Below, piece after piece: positions 31,781 to 41,659 of a stretch of 64,000 nucleotides of DNA. How positions within the stretch are numbered: the stretch's first letter is position 1; every line of letters begins with the position of its first letter. The stretch covers positions 189,501 through 253,500 of the forward strand of contig MEHQ01000460.1 of the NCBI GenBank assembly GCA_008828725.1. Direction: 5' to 3'. Both the position numbers and the translations under genes were made by a program. Source of the stretch: Saccharina japonica. Its lineage: Eukaryota; Sar; Phaeophyceae; Laminariales; Laminariaceae. The notes under the pieces are model-generated. The model was not told where the DNA came from, did not search any database, and worked only from the letters and a program-made list of their open reading frames with translations.

Positions 31781-32000
31781 TGGGAGGGGAGTGGGTACTC
31801 ATGTCGCGCACGGCCGTAGTCGTATGACCATAGACCCTCGCATCCCTACAATGCCGGGACGGAGCGCGTTGGGTTTTCACCAAACCAGGGTGGGGGGGGG
31901 GGCGGGGGGGGGGGGGCGTACTCATTTTGTCCGCTTGCCCTTAGTCATTTGACCTTTGACAACGCATCCTTTTCGGGATGACGGAGCAGGCGGGGGGGGG
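31781..32000 (-). mobile_element. Two C-tailed repeats in tandem, minus orientation
   Basis: 31781-31890: GGGTACTCATGTCGCGCACGG, CCGTAGTCGTATGACCATAG, CGGGACGGAGCGCGTTGGG. 31892-31998: a G-rich run, then GCGTACTCATTTTGTCCG, TTAGTCATTTGACCTTTGAC, AACGCATCCTTTTCGGGATG. Each starts at its own G run. Confidence 0.7.
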
Positions 32001-32134
32001 GGGGCACGTTTTTTAGCCTCTTTTTTCCGTGGGCTTTTGTACCCTATATGTTTGTCGTGTTTACTTGCAGTCATATTTTACTTGCAGACGTTCGTAAGCT
32101 TTTTTCGGTGTGTTTTTCGATATCGCGCGGTTTC

Positions 32135-32138
<4 letters not shown>

Positions 32139-32192
<54 letters not shown>
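32139..32192. repeat. Uninterrupted run of about 54 G
   Basis: The longest homopolymer in the window; its exact length is unreliable by any sequencing method. Confidence 0.9.
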
Positions 32193-32193
<1 letters not shown>

Positions 32194-32333
32194 AGGGGAG
32201 CGTTGCATTCTTGTGATCTTTATCGCAGGGGTTTTTCACAACTAACAGCATGCATGCCACCGTGAGGGCTGTGGCAAGTACGTATGCTAAAAAGGGATAC
32301 ATGCGTATTAGCGACCCATTTCTTGTCCAGAAC

Positions 32334-32515
32334 TGTTCACGGATCATGACCCGAACCACGGGTCGGGTCACGAGGTCTTCAAGGCATCTCGCGGGTCGGG
32401 TCGGACTGGATCGGGTCGGGCCAAGAGAGGGCTTTGAACTCTCGCGCGTCAGGTTGAAGTCGGGGTAGTTAGGCGACCCGACCCCGACCCGACCTAAGAC
32501 TTTTGACTCCATCCG
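32334..32515. mobile_element. GGGTCGGGTC element
   Basis: GATCATGACCCGAACC, ACGGGTCGGGTCACGAG, TCTCGCGGGTCGGGTCGGA, then the inverted CGACCCGACCCCGACCCGA and TTTTGACTCCATCCGTGAAC. Similar order in 51735-51985. Confidence 0.6.
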
Positions 32516-32519
32516 TGAA

Positions 32520-33150
32520 CAACGAACTCTACTTGAGGGGGGGGGGGGGGGCAACGAACTCTGCTTGGGGGATGGGGGGGTCGCATCATGGCCTCTTCTG
32601 GGCTTATTGTACTTGTTTTTGTAATGTATGGAGGCGGTCAGTTGAAGGGTGATTATGTCGTGGTCTTCCTCCTCGTAGCGTTTTGATGGGGATTTGAGGG
32701 TTGCTTGCTGCTGCGGTGCGCAGGGGGACAAGTCGAGGTGTGGGCTACAAGCTCAAAGTTGATCCGCTGCTTGTTTGTTTGTTTGTTGTATGTTTTTTGC
32801 TGCCGTCATGGGTTCACGTCAGTCAGTCACTCAGGAGGAGAAGGAAGAACATAACATTTTGCCATATGACAAGACTTGTGCTGCGTAAATAAATCATCGT
32901 CGTCATCGAGCTTGCGCCCAAATTTTATGATGATAAGCTTGGGTCTTGTCAACCCGTCTGCGAGCAGTGTGGACGCCTACTGCTATACGGGTAGGACCAT
33001 GTTCACTTGTGTTGGTACGGGCCCTTGCCGTCTGATTCGGACACCAAAGTCTTACGTACCATCCCCCAGTCACGTTTCTACTAGAAAATGTGTGGGGAAA
33101 CGTTATGTGATAAATAGAAGCGCCCATAGGGGTCGTCCCATGGTAGGGGC
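32520..33150. other. Stretch without a supported gene
   Basis: G-runs at 32540-32552 and 32572-32579. No repeat family or coding motif recognised. Confidence 0.45.
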
Positions 33151-33375
33151 GCAGGAGAATTGTCTGAGCTCCTCACACGAGGAGCTCAATACCCCACCCG
33201 AAACATGACTTCGGAAACATTCGAGCGCGCAACCCGACCGAACCTTACAATGCGGTAGTCCAGGAACAAATATACCAGTAAAATAATAATAGTATCCGGT
33301 GGTTACTCACGTGAGGAGCACAGCCCGTCAAAAAATATTGAGCCTAAAGGTGGTACCCCTACCGTGGGATTGGTC
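33150..33375. repeat. GAGCTC-rich repeat shared with 9330-9450
   Basis: CTGAGCTCCTCACACGAGGA, GCTCAATACCCCACCCGAAA and GCGCGCAACCCGACC are also at 9339-9433; the GAGGAGCTC palindrome also occurs inside the GTGCTACGATAG family. Confidence 0.5.
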
Positions 33376-33380
33376 ATAGA

Positions 33381-33730
33381 CGCGTGCAACGATAGAGGTA
33401 GGAGCACTTTCTGGCTGAAACTTTTTCGGAGGGACGGGTTGCGTTAACCCTTTCAGAACTGTAAAACCTGTCTAGCACTAATTCCAAGTAGTTTGTCCCC
33501 AAAGGCGTGGGGCCGGTTCTTAAGGGGTCGAGGCAAAATCGTCGGAATTTATCATTATTGTTGCAGTTGTGTTTCATGTTATACTTACTATTAGTATGTT
33601 CGTAGCACTTTTCTTTTTCCTTGAACATAAATGCTTGGGGGTGAGGTATAGAGCTCCTATACTATAATCAAGTGACCGCTCTCAGCAACATCATGGTGCA
33701 CCTGCATGCAGGCTACCGTAGCATGCGTTC
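33381..33730 (+). mobile_element. GTGCTACGATAG family, copy with a foldback inside
   Basis: Left GACGCGTGCAACGATAGAGG, right GGCTACCGTAGCATGCGT. A TTAACCC foldback (33445-33528) is inserted after GGACGGGTTGCG, where other copies read GATCGGGCTCC. Confidence 0.75.
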
Positions 33731-33737
33731 ATAGTAA

Positions 33738-34125
33738 GTTGGCGGTGCCTCTACTACTAATAGGGGCAAGAACGGTGCTCCGTCTCGAAAGGGGTGCGTG
33801 GCCAATGGCAAGATGACCAAGACACGAAAGAAATGAATACCTCCGCCCCGGCATTGTAGGATCGCGAGAGTCTATAGTCATACAACTACGGCCATGCATG
33901 AAAATGAATATCCCCCGCCTCACACGTGGTTCTTAGTAGGATGCAGCTCACCCTTCATGCCGACTCGCCCAACACCTCACGGCGCTTCGCTCCTGATGCA
34001 AGAAGTGTGTGTCTGGTTAGTGAAAATCGAACATGCTCCGTCCCGGCATTGTAGGGATGCGAGGGGTATATGGTCATACGACTACGGCCATACACGACAT
34101 GAGGAAGTTTACCCCCCCCCCTTGC
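33738..34125 (+). mobile_element. Cluster of three C-tailed repeats
   Basis: 33775-33845 short type ending GAAATGAATACCTCCGCC; 33846-33920 long-type 3' end (CGGCATTGTAGGATCGC to AATGAATATCCCCCGCC); 33925-34125 near full length (GGTTCTTAGTAGGATGCAGC to GACATGAGGAAGTTTACCCC plus C run). Insertions abut tail to head. Confidence 0.75.
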
Positions 34126-34474
34126 CCCCCGAGTCGAGTGGTGGCAGATGCTGCCTGCGGTAGTCGACACGCTTTTGTCGTCAAGTTTCCCTTCTCAACA
34201 CCCAAAGAGAGGGTTAGGGTGGGAGGCTGCAAGCAATACATACATGCACTCACACCAACCAACCAACCAACCGACCATTCATTATCTGTTGCATGAAGAC
34301 TTTTGCTCTCTCTCCTGTATTGCGGCGTGCTACGTAGGCCTATCTCGGACGGCGAGCCTTTATTCCGCCCAATGGGTCTGTCCGACTTGCCCCCGCCGGC
34401 GCCTGCTACGGTAGCCTGCATGCAGGTGCACCTTGTTTTTTTCTGAGGGTGGCCACTTGAGAAGCTCTATACGA

Positions 34475-34711
34475 CGCATGCTACGGTAGAGGTAGCACTG
34501 TTTGGATGGATCGTGTTCTGAACGATCGGGCTCCCCTTAACCCAAATTCGTCGGAATTTCATTTTTGTGACGAATAATGTTTCAGAGCATACTTCGGTGA
34601 TGAGATTTCTCATCCGGCAGCACTTTATTTTCCTCCAAAAGCTTTTTTCGATGAGGTATGACGCTCCTGAAGTGAGGAGCCCAGAAAAAACATGGTGCGC
34701 CTCTATCGTAG
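34475..34711 (+). mobile_element. GTGCTACGATAG family, full length
   Basis: GACGCATGCTACGGTAGAGG to CCTCTATCGTAGCATGCGTC. It shares TTTCAGAGCATACTTCGGTG and ATGAGATTTCTCATCCGGCA closely with 43277-43526, so these two may be sister copies. Confidence 0.85.
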
Positions 34712-34893
34712 CATGCGTCGTACCTCAACCAAAAACTGATGTTGGACGAAAATAGAAAGTACAATACCAAGATCTAAGAAGTATGCAATGAGCGAAATCG
34801 CAACACGAGAATGAAAATACGACGGTTTTGGGCTAAGGTGCCCGATCATTCATAAACCATTTCAGTCAAAAAGTGCTACCTCTATCGTAGCAC
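34712..34893 (-). mobile_element. GTGCTACGATAG family, minus, truncated
   Basis: GTACCTCAACCAAAAACTG through GGCTAAGGTGCCCGATCATT to GTGCTACCTCTATCGTAGCA. It abuts the preceding copy end to end. Confidence 0.7.
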
Positions 34894-34945
34894 GCGTCCA
34901 CCGTCAACCACGTAGGGAGGGAAGGCACTCACGTACGCACCTACT

Positions 34946-35215
34946 CTGAGGTGTGCTACGATTGGAGGTAGAGGTATACCGTTATTTGGCGAAAACGTTT
35001 TCTGAAAAACGGGGCTCTTTAACCCAAAACCGTCTGTTTTTCGTTATTATTGTGTTGGAATATTTTTCATTTTATACTTCGGCCGTAGGATTGATTGTGC
35101 ATCGGGTACATACTGTAGTACTCTTATTCCCCTCCGAAATCGGTGTCTGGGTGAGGTATAGAGCTCCTCAGGGGACCCACCCTCAGAAAAAGTATGGGGC
35201 ACCTGCATGCAGGAT
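34946..35215 (+). mobile_element. GTGCTACGATAG family, plus
   Basis: GTGTGCTACGATTGGAGGTA to CACCTGCATGCAGGATAACA. ATCGGGTA is followed by an extra CATACTGTA before GTACTCTTATT. Confidence 0.75.
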
Positions 35216-35224
35216 AACACTGTA

Positions 35225-35815
35225 CCATGCTTCCTCCGAAACCTCATCCCATGTCTTAGCTCTGTCGATGGTAAAAGCCTCGTCAGGGAGCCGTTTCTGG
35301 GCTTTCACGCTCGCTACACGATGGGAGAGTGGCTACTTCTTCGCCAGCACGATGGTGATGGTGGCGGTACTAGCGTTTGTGTTGGCGGTCGCCGCGCGTG
35401 AGCCTCGGTCCGGATAGACTCTCATCTCGAGGAAATAGATAGGTTGATCGTATTAGCAAGCATTTCAGGCGAGCAAAGACCACTATGAATGTTCCCAGGC
35501 AGTTCATCGCTTGGAGAGCTCGGCTAGATAAAGAAAGCTCTTAGCCAAGGGAACGGTACGCCCAAAAATGCTGCATATATATAGATGCACATCGTTAGGA
35601 ATTCCTGTGGGAATTTTGACGCGCCTCTCATTGGCATTATTTCATGGGTGCTCTATACACCGGTGGCTGGGACCCCCCCCCCCTCTACTCAATGCCCCGG
35701 CGTAAACAAATCATTGTGAAGACATTTGAACAACATACAGCACAGCATTAAACGTGTCACAAGCGAGAGGTTTTCGACACCTTGTGAGGCTTTGCTACAT
35801 TGTTCAGTGTCTCCA
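35225..35815. other. Stretch without a supported gene
   Basis: A frame open to 35417 ends with a hydrophobic run (MVMVAVLAFVLAVAA); I see no partner exon or family resemblance. C10 at 35673-35683. Confidence 0.4.
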
Positions 35816-36110
35816 GACGCGCGCTACGATAGAGGTAGCACTGTTTGGCTGAATTTTGTTTTTCTGAATGATCCAGTAAAGGCTCCTTAACCCAAAATCG
35901 TCAGAATTTCATTCTTGTGATGCATTTTTTGTTTAGTTTACGTTTGGGTCTGTTTAGGTCGTGGATTTGTTCATCAGCGCAGGTATGTACGTATCACTTT
36001 TATTTTGCCTCCAAAGTCCGTTTTTGGGTGAGGTATAGATCTCCTCAAGTGACTGACCACCCTCAGAAAAAACACGGTGCACCTTTACCTTAAGATAGCA
36101 TGCGTCTGCA
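35816..36110 (+). mobile_element. GTGCTACGATAG family, plus
   Basis: AGACGCGCGCTACGATAGAG to AAGATAGCATGCGTC. The GGGTAGCAC site reads AGGTATGTACGTATCAC. Confidence 0.8.
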
Positions 36111-36619
36111 CAGGTATCTTGTTCCGCTCACATTGTGAACGGTAGGGGCGTCAATCCTGGGCCCATTTATTTTCAGCCGCTCGGAGCCACTCGGCCGAGT
36201 GAGACTGCCTTGTTTAAGTGCAGTCCTTAATCCTGAAAGTGTTTTACTTACTTACGCCAACGCTCACCGCCATGAGACCGGTTGGCATATTATACTTTCG
36301 CCAACATTCACCGCCCCGTGACTGAGCTTGTTGTTTGATACTCTGGGCCAACAAAACAATTGAAAATCCAGTTTGGAGTGAGGTACGTACATATAAACAT
36401 TGTATATATTGAAAATGGGGGTATACAGTATATACCCCCCTATCGTAGCACCAGTCTCGCCACCTGTGTACAGAATTTCCGGTGGGAGACCCACGGTCTA
36501 TACGATGCCTGGTAGGTTTTAGCGTTCCCCCTTTCATCTTGCACCCTGGGATGCGAGTCCCCCAGAAGTCCCATGGGGAGTCTCACGAGCGGCCCATGAG
36601 CCAACGGCATAAACCCATA

Positions 36620-36957
36620 AGAGAGACGCGTGCTACGATAGAGGTAGAGCACGTTTTGGCTGGAGCGTTTTCTTAACGATCAGGCTTGTTAAGGGCCCAT
36701 ATTAACGAGTACAAAATAGATTCAATTTGGAAAAATCAAAATTCAAATTCGCTTTTCATTGGTCAACACACGAACCAGCACCAAAGATTAGGATATTGGG
36801 GTATAATCTTGGGTGGTGGTGCGGGTTCTGACCAATGAAAAGCGGATATGATTTTATTTTTTCCAAATCGAATTTTTTTCTTCCTCGTTAAAACGGGCCC
36901 TAACCTTGACCTAAAAACGTCGGAAGTTAATTCTTGTGTTGCAGTGTGTTTCAATGC
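36620..36957 (+). mobile_element. GTGCTACGATAG family with a nested foldback
   Basis: GACGCGTGCTACGATAGAGG and GTTTTCTTAACGATCAGGCTT, interrupted at 36695, resuming with CTTGACCTAAAAACGTCGGA and ending at GTTTCAATGCAG where the next copy begins. Confidence 0.75.
36695..36902. mobile_element. GGGCCC-ended foldback nested in the previous element
   Basis: GGGCCCATATTAACGAG and the inverted CTCGTTAAAACGGGCCC are the ends. The arms continue as GATTCAATTTGGAAAAA, AATTCGCTTTTCATTGGTCA / GACCAATGAAAAGCGGAT. About 208 bp; single copy here. Confidence 0.75.
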
Positions 36958-37211
36958 AGATGCATGCTACGGTAGAGGTGCACCGTGTCTTTTTCTGTTT
37001 TTTTTGTTCCCTTTCGGAGCCTTGTACCTAAGTCAAAAACTGATTTTGGAATAAATCAAAAGTGCTATATACCCGATGATCAATCCCATTCCCTTAAGTA
37101 CACAAGGAGGAATATTGCATCACAAGAACGGAATTCCGACAATTTTGGGTTAAGGAGACCCGTTATTTCGACTTTTTTCAGCCAAAAAGTGCCACCTCTA
37201 TCGTAGCACGC
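36958..37211 (-). mobile_element. GTGCTACGATAG family, minus, full length
   Basis: GATGCATGCTACGGTAGAGG to CCTCTATCGTAGCACGCGCC. GTGCTA is followed by an extra TATA before CCCGATGATC. Confidence 0.85.
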
Positions 37212-37251
37212 GCCTGCATTCTTGGGCCATGGGATTTTTTATCGGGTATTA

Positions 37252-37503
37252 TGACGCGTGCTACGATAGAGGTACACCATGTTTTTTCTGAGATCCTCAC
37301 TTAAGGAGCGTCATACCTCACCGAAAAAATGATTTTATAGGAAAATAAAAGTGCTGCCGGATGATAAATCTCATGACCGAAGCATACTCTACGGTAAAAC
37401 ATTATTCGTCACAAAAATGAAAGTCCGACGAATTTGGGTTAAGGAGCTCGATCGTTCAGAAAACGATTCAGCCAAAAAGTGCTACCTCTACCGTAGCACG
37501 CGT
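37252..37503 (-). mobile_element. GTGCTACGATAG family, minus, full length
   Basis: GACGCGTGCTACGATAGAGG to CCTCTACCGTAGCACGCGTC, about 250 bp: one of the cleanest copies and a good reference for the family. Confidence 0.88.
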
Positions 37504-37632
37504 CTTATATCATAGCATTTCTATTTCCCTCCGAAACCCGTTTTTTGGGTGAGGTATAGAGTTCCTCAAGTGACCATAACACCCTCAGAAAAAAACGGTG
37601 CGCCTTTACCGTATTAATGGTAGACGTCGAGA
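37504..37632 (+). mobile_element. GTGCTACGATAG family, right half only
   Basis: TTATATCATAGCATTTCTAT, CCGTTTTTTGGGTGAGG, GGTGCGCCTTTACCGTATTA. Joined directly to the end of the previous copy. Confidence 0.65.
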
Positions 37633-37637
37633 CCTAT

Positions 37638-37876
37638 GATGCGTGCTACGATAGAGATAGCACTTTTTGGCAGAAATGGGTTCTGCATTATCGAGCTCCT
37701 TAACCCAAAGTCATTATCTTGTTGCAATCTTGCTCCTTGCATGCTTCGGTCATGGGATTGTGCATCGGATAGCACTCTTACTTTCCTCCCTTAATGATCA
37801 GTTTGGGGTGAGATGTAGAGCTCTTTAAGTAAGGAGCTCCAGAAAAAATACGGTGCACCTTTACCGCAGCTTGCGT
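37638..37876 (+). mobile_element. GTGCTACGATAG family, plus, full length
   Basis: GATGCGTGCTACGATAGAGA to CACCTTTACCGCAGCTTGCG. Confidence 0.82.
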
Positions 37877-37991
37877 CGAGACCTACGTCAGACCCATGGA
37901 CCAGCACTGTGAGCCCGGAATGGATACACATTTGAGTCACATATTGTTATCCGTGTGAGACCCGTATGCCAGCACTATAAAGCCAGACAGG

Positions 37992-38345
37992 AGACGCATG
38001 GCACGATAGAGGTTGCACCATATTTTTTTCTGAGGACTCCTCGCTCGATGAGCTCTATACCTCGCCCAAAAAAAAACTACTTTTGTGACGAGGGTGGTCG
38101 AAAAATCATTTTTCGACACCTCACAGATTTGTTTGTTCGTTCCTAAAACCAAGTGAAAAAAAATGAAAATAAGGATCATTTTTTTCCACATTTTCTTATT
38201 TCATCATGTGATCACAACGGTTGCAACGGTTTTCTATTACGACCTCTGGGGGTGTGGTGTGTCGTTTTCTCTTTTTTCTGGACGCCCCTGTCTGTGATAA
38301 AAATAAATGCGCTACTGTACGTACGTACCCGATGAAGAATATATC
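37992..38345 (-). mobile_element. GTGCTACGATAG family, minus, interrupted
   Basis: GAGACGCATGGCACGATAGA to TATACCTCGCCCAAAAAA, then about 220 bp of unrelated AT-rich sequence (with the inverted AATGAAAATAAGGATCATTT area), then AAATAAATGCGCTACTGTAC, CCCGATGAAGAATAT. Confidence 0.6.
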
Positions 38346-38385
38346 AGGGCTAAATAATGTTACATATACCTGGTACAAATGGCTC

Positions 38386-38670
38386 GAGCTACGATAGAGG
38401 TAGCGCATTTTCGCTCAAATTGTTTCGGAAGGACGGGGGGGCTCCTTAACTCAAAATCGTCGTCGGAATTTCTCTCTCTTGAATCGCACTAACTATTATT
38501 CGTGTTATACTTGAAGCCACGGGATTTCTTATCGGGTACCGGTACGTAGCACTTTTGCTTTCATCTAAAAATATAAAAATTCGGGTGAGGTTTAGAGCTC
38601 CTCAAGTGACTGACCACCCTCAGAAAAAAACCCACGATGCACCTGCATGCAGGCTACCGTAGCATGCGAC
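38386..38670 (+). mobile_element. GTGCTACGATAG family, plus, full length
   Basis: GCTCGAGCTACGATAGAGGT to GGCTACCGTAGCATGCGAC. ATCGGGTA is followed by CCGGTACGTA before GCACTTTTG (38539-38548). Confidence 0.82.
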
Positions 38671-38773
38671 AAGAATGGAAGTCCGACGAGTTTGGGTGAA
38701 GGCGCCCCGATCATTCAGAGAACGTCTCAGCCGAAAAAAGGTACAGTACCTCTATCATCGTAGCACGCGTCCG
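38671..38773 (-). mobile_element. GTGCTACGATAG family, left third, minus
   Basis: AAGAATGGAAGTCCGACGAG, GCGCCCCGATCATTCAGAG to CATCGTAGCACGCGTCC; abuts the previous copy. Confidence 0.7.
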
Positions 38774-38825
38774 GAGACATATATACCATATATGATATGG
38801 TGGTCCTATGGGAGACCCAGGACAC

Positions 38826-39097
38826 AGGCGACGGTAGGGGTACACTGTGTTCTTGCCTTTTGACGGTGGTGCCTTGAGGACCTCTACGAGTATACCTCGC
38901 CCAAAAACTGATTTTGGAGGAAAGTAAAAAGTGCTACGTACGTGTACCCGATGAACAAACAATCCCATAGCCAGACTTTACAAGGAAAAATAATGCAACA
39001 CAAGGAAGGACGAAAGGCCAATGACTTTGAGTTAAGGAGGCCGATCATTCATAAAGTGTTTCAGGCCGGAAGCGCGATCTCTATCCAAGCACGCCTC
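38826..39097 (-). mobile_element. GTGCTACGATAG family, minus
   Basis: GGCGACGGTAGGGGTACACT to TCCAAGCACGCCTCC. Two extra inserts relative to other copies: CGAGTA at 38887-38892 and CGTACGTGTA at 38937-38946. Confidence 0.75.
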
Positions 39098-39570
39098 CCA
39101 TCCATGGGAACACTTTGGTGCCATGGGAAGACGCATGGTGGAATCCCGCTTGAATTCCGTGGGATTGCCATGTAAAGGGCGTGGGAATATCACGGGAGAC
39201 ACATGGGATAGACATGGGCCAGAGCTATGAGCCCATTGCCATCTGCAGACCCGCATAACAGACACATGACATACCCATGGAAGGAAGGCCCATGGTAGAC
39301 CCATGGACACCAACCGTCGGAACCTATCAATAAACTAAGAAACACGTCAGCTGTGAATTCTCCCGACCGGTCGGTATTCAGCTTTGCTAGCTGGGTGGAG
39401 TTATTCCATTTTGGTGTTATAATAGGTCATTTTCCTCGCGATTGACTACTGGCCGGTGACTCCCCTGGATGCTACCAGGGTCGGCGAGACGATGTTACTT
39501 GTAGAACGATTTCCGATTGATTTCGTCCCATATCATCACGTGTACCGAAACAGCAGATCGCACGAAAGGG
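39098..39570. other. Stretch without a supported gene; CCATGG-rich part
   Basis: 39098-39310 is rich in CCCATGG and CATGGG words with irregular spacing of 15-30 bp; similar words occur at 36530-36610 and 37890-37985. Nothing recognised at 39310-39570. Confidence 0.45.
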
Positions 39571-39579
39571 GCACATAAT

Positions 39580-39801
39580 ATTGCGTCGGCCAGGCACAAT
39601 TCGATGCGAGACGATAATGGAAAGAAATAGTGCTGGAACCCTCCTCGTGATGACACTGCTGCAAGGCACTTGTCGCCGTGGCGGGGAGGGGGAAGAAAAA
39701 CCTGCCAGGGTACGTGGCCCCGGATCTGAGTTACGAGTAGGAGGGGGCAGAAGAAGCAAGAAGCGCGAAAGGTAACAAATGGGATGGAACACAAAATAAA
39801 A
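39580..39801 (+). mobile_element. Headless, diverged SINE copy
   Basis: Shares GGCACAATTCGA, AGAAATAGTGCTG, GGCCCCGGATCTGAGTTACG and the terminal AACAAATGGGATGGAACA with 1260-1460; tail ACAAAATAAAAAG. The tRNA-like head is missing. Confidence 0.65.
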
Positions 39802-39924
39802 AGAGCGTGTCCGATTGGCCAAAGCTGTTTGTTCCGGTGGAAAGTCAGAGTGAGAGACACACGGGCGCACACTACGAACTTACGGGATACTCATGGCAGA
39901 TCCAGGGGAGACACTTTTTTCATG

Positions 39925-40097
39925 ATTGTGGTTCAGTAGTGTTAATCGTATACTTAGGCCCCAAGGGGGTTGTTCGTCAGGTGGCACTTTTAATTCCTTC
40001 CTAAATCAGTGTGCAGGCTACTGCAGGTATAGAGCTCCTCAAGTGACCACCCTCAGGAGGCAGAAACATGGTGCACCTTTACCTTAAGGTAGCATGC
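39925..40097 (+). mobile_element. GTGCTACGATAG family, right half
   Basis: GTGGCACTTTTAATTCCTTC, GGTATAGAGCTCCTCAAG, CATGGTGCACCTTTACCTTA, AGGTAGCATGCGTG. Confidence 0.7.
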
Positions 40098-40272
40098 GTG
40101 CTCTTCCTCTAGATTCATTCAGCGGTTCTGAATGGACACAGGCAACGAATCAACCAAGCGCTTATTATATAGTAGAGTTATCATCGGCTTGTGCAGTGGG
40201 GCTAAGAACAGACGAGCAACCAACCAACCAACAGTTTTTTTTTTACTTCATTGGGTCCTCTTGACTTCGTTA

Positions 40273-40500
40273 GGACGCGTGCTACGATGGAGGTACTGTA
40301 CCGTTTTTTGGCTGAAATCGTTTCGGAATGACCTATTAATAGTGAAGGCTCCTTAACCCAAAATCGTCGGAATTCCACAAATTTCGTTGAATAGTGAGTC
40401 CATGGGATTGATTGCTCATCGGGTAGGAGTTTTGTTTTTTCCTCCAAACTCAGCTTTTGGGCGGGGTATTGAGCTCCTCAAGTTACCACCCTCATAAAAA
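40273..40500 (+). mobile_element. GTGCTACGATAG family, plus, right end missing
   Basis: GGACGCGTGCTACGATGGAG, GGAATGACC then TATTAATAGTGAA then GGCTCCTTAACCC; stops at CCACCCTCATAAAAACAG. GAGGTA is followed by an extra CTGTA. Confidence 0.78.
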
Positions 40501-40604
40501 CAGTTCTTGCAGTCTCGCAGCAGTCACCGCCTCCTCAAAGGTTTCATTATTTCACATTTTCTTCCCCGACCGACACGATCAACACAACTAACTGCGTATC
40601 ACTG

Positions 40605-41185
40605 ATGTTTTGCACCGCTGTGCATGTTTACTGCGCCATGGTTCATGCACACCGCTTGGTTCGATTCGCCCTGCCATATGAGAGGATGGCCCATCATGCA
40701 CAACATCCCATTGACGGAACGTCGCTTGGGTTCACTCTCGAAGCGACAGATAGATGGTGTCACCCATGCCGCGGCGGCATATGGCTCATGCACACCATCA
40801 CTGCACCGGACCCCCCCCTAACTCACCAATGCCCATCGTGCACAGCACTTGGTGTCTTCATCCCCCCTCCCAACCAAACCATGACTCAGCATATACACAC
40901 ATCCCACAATATCTTGATGTGCACTTGTACAGTCACCCCCCGATGACGCATGATGCCATGCCTTCTGCGGCACACGGCTTATTATGAACACCACTTCACC
41001 TGACCCCCCCCCCCCCCCCCCCCCCCCGTACCATACAATGGTTCATCGTGTACAGCTTTTGATTCCATCGCTTGCCTGCACCCCCCCCCTACGATGCCAT
41101 GGTGCATCAGGCACAGCACTTGACTCCACCCCCCCCGCCATACCCCACCTTGCCAAGGCTCATCGTGCACATCACTTGGACCAAG
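40605..41185. repeat. Degenerate minisatellite, units of about 60-70 bp
   Basis: Recurring ATGG(T/C)(T/C)CAT, CGTGCACA(G/C)CACTTGG, TCCA(C/T)CCCCCC and TGCCATGG landmarks (about eight units), with C runs of 8-22 inside (41005-41026 the longest). Frames open across it are compositional. Confidence 0.75.
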
Positions 41186-41201
41186 GCTACGTACGTACCG
41201 T

Positions 41202-41220
41202 TGGGGGGGGGGGGGGGGGG
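41202..41220. repeat. G19 tract followed by T-rich sequence
   Basis: Run of about 19 G, then AATTTTTTTGTATTTTTG. Downstream of the ARL6 stop, opposite strand. Confidence 0.85.
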
Positions 41221-41659
41221 GAATTTTTTTGTATTTTTGTTTTTTGTTTCAGACGATCATGGCCACTCTCTCGCGCGCCTAATATACCCTAATTATTTGC
41301 AATCTCATCCTGTCATGCCTCGGGGGCTTTCGTGATATGCGCCGCCATAGAGGACTGTTGGGTCACGCTTGCGCCAGCACGACACATTCTCCAAGTCCAG
41401 TTTTGAGTGAGGTTTCAGGGGGACTCGCGCCCGAGTAAGCCCTAAACTCGTTACGGTAATGAGAACGAGGCTAAGCCCTTCAGCACGGCGCCGGTCTGCC
41501 TGCCAAAATGCCTGTACACCCTACACCACATATAACCGTCGCTGCTAGCAGGCTCAGACCAACCAAGCGGACGGTCAGCAGTTGACTCGACCCCCCCTCC
41601 GTACACCGAGCCCATGGCTCGTGATGCACACGAGTTGGCTTGGCTTGATTGGTGCGTCA

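Noticed and set aside
31955..32740. Long minus frame with poly-Pro
   Set aside because: It is the complement of the 54-G run and GGGTC element; composition explains the openness.
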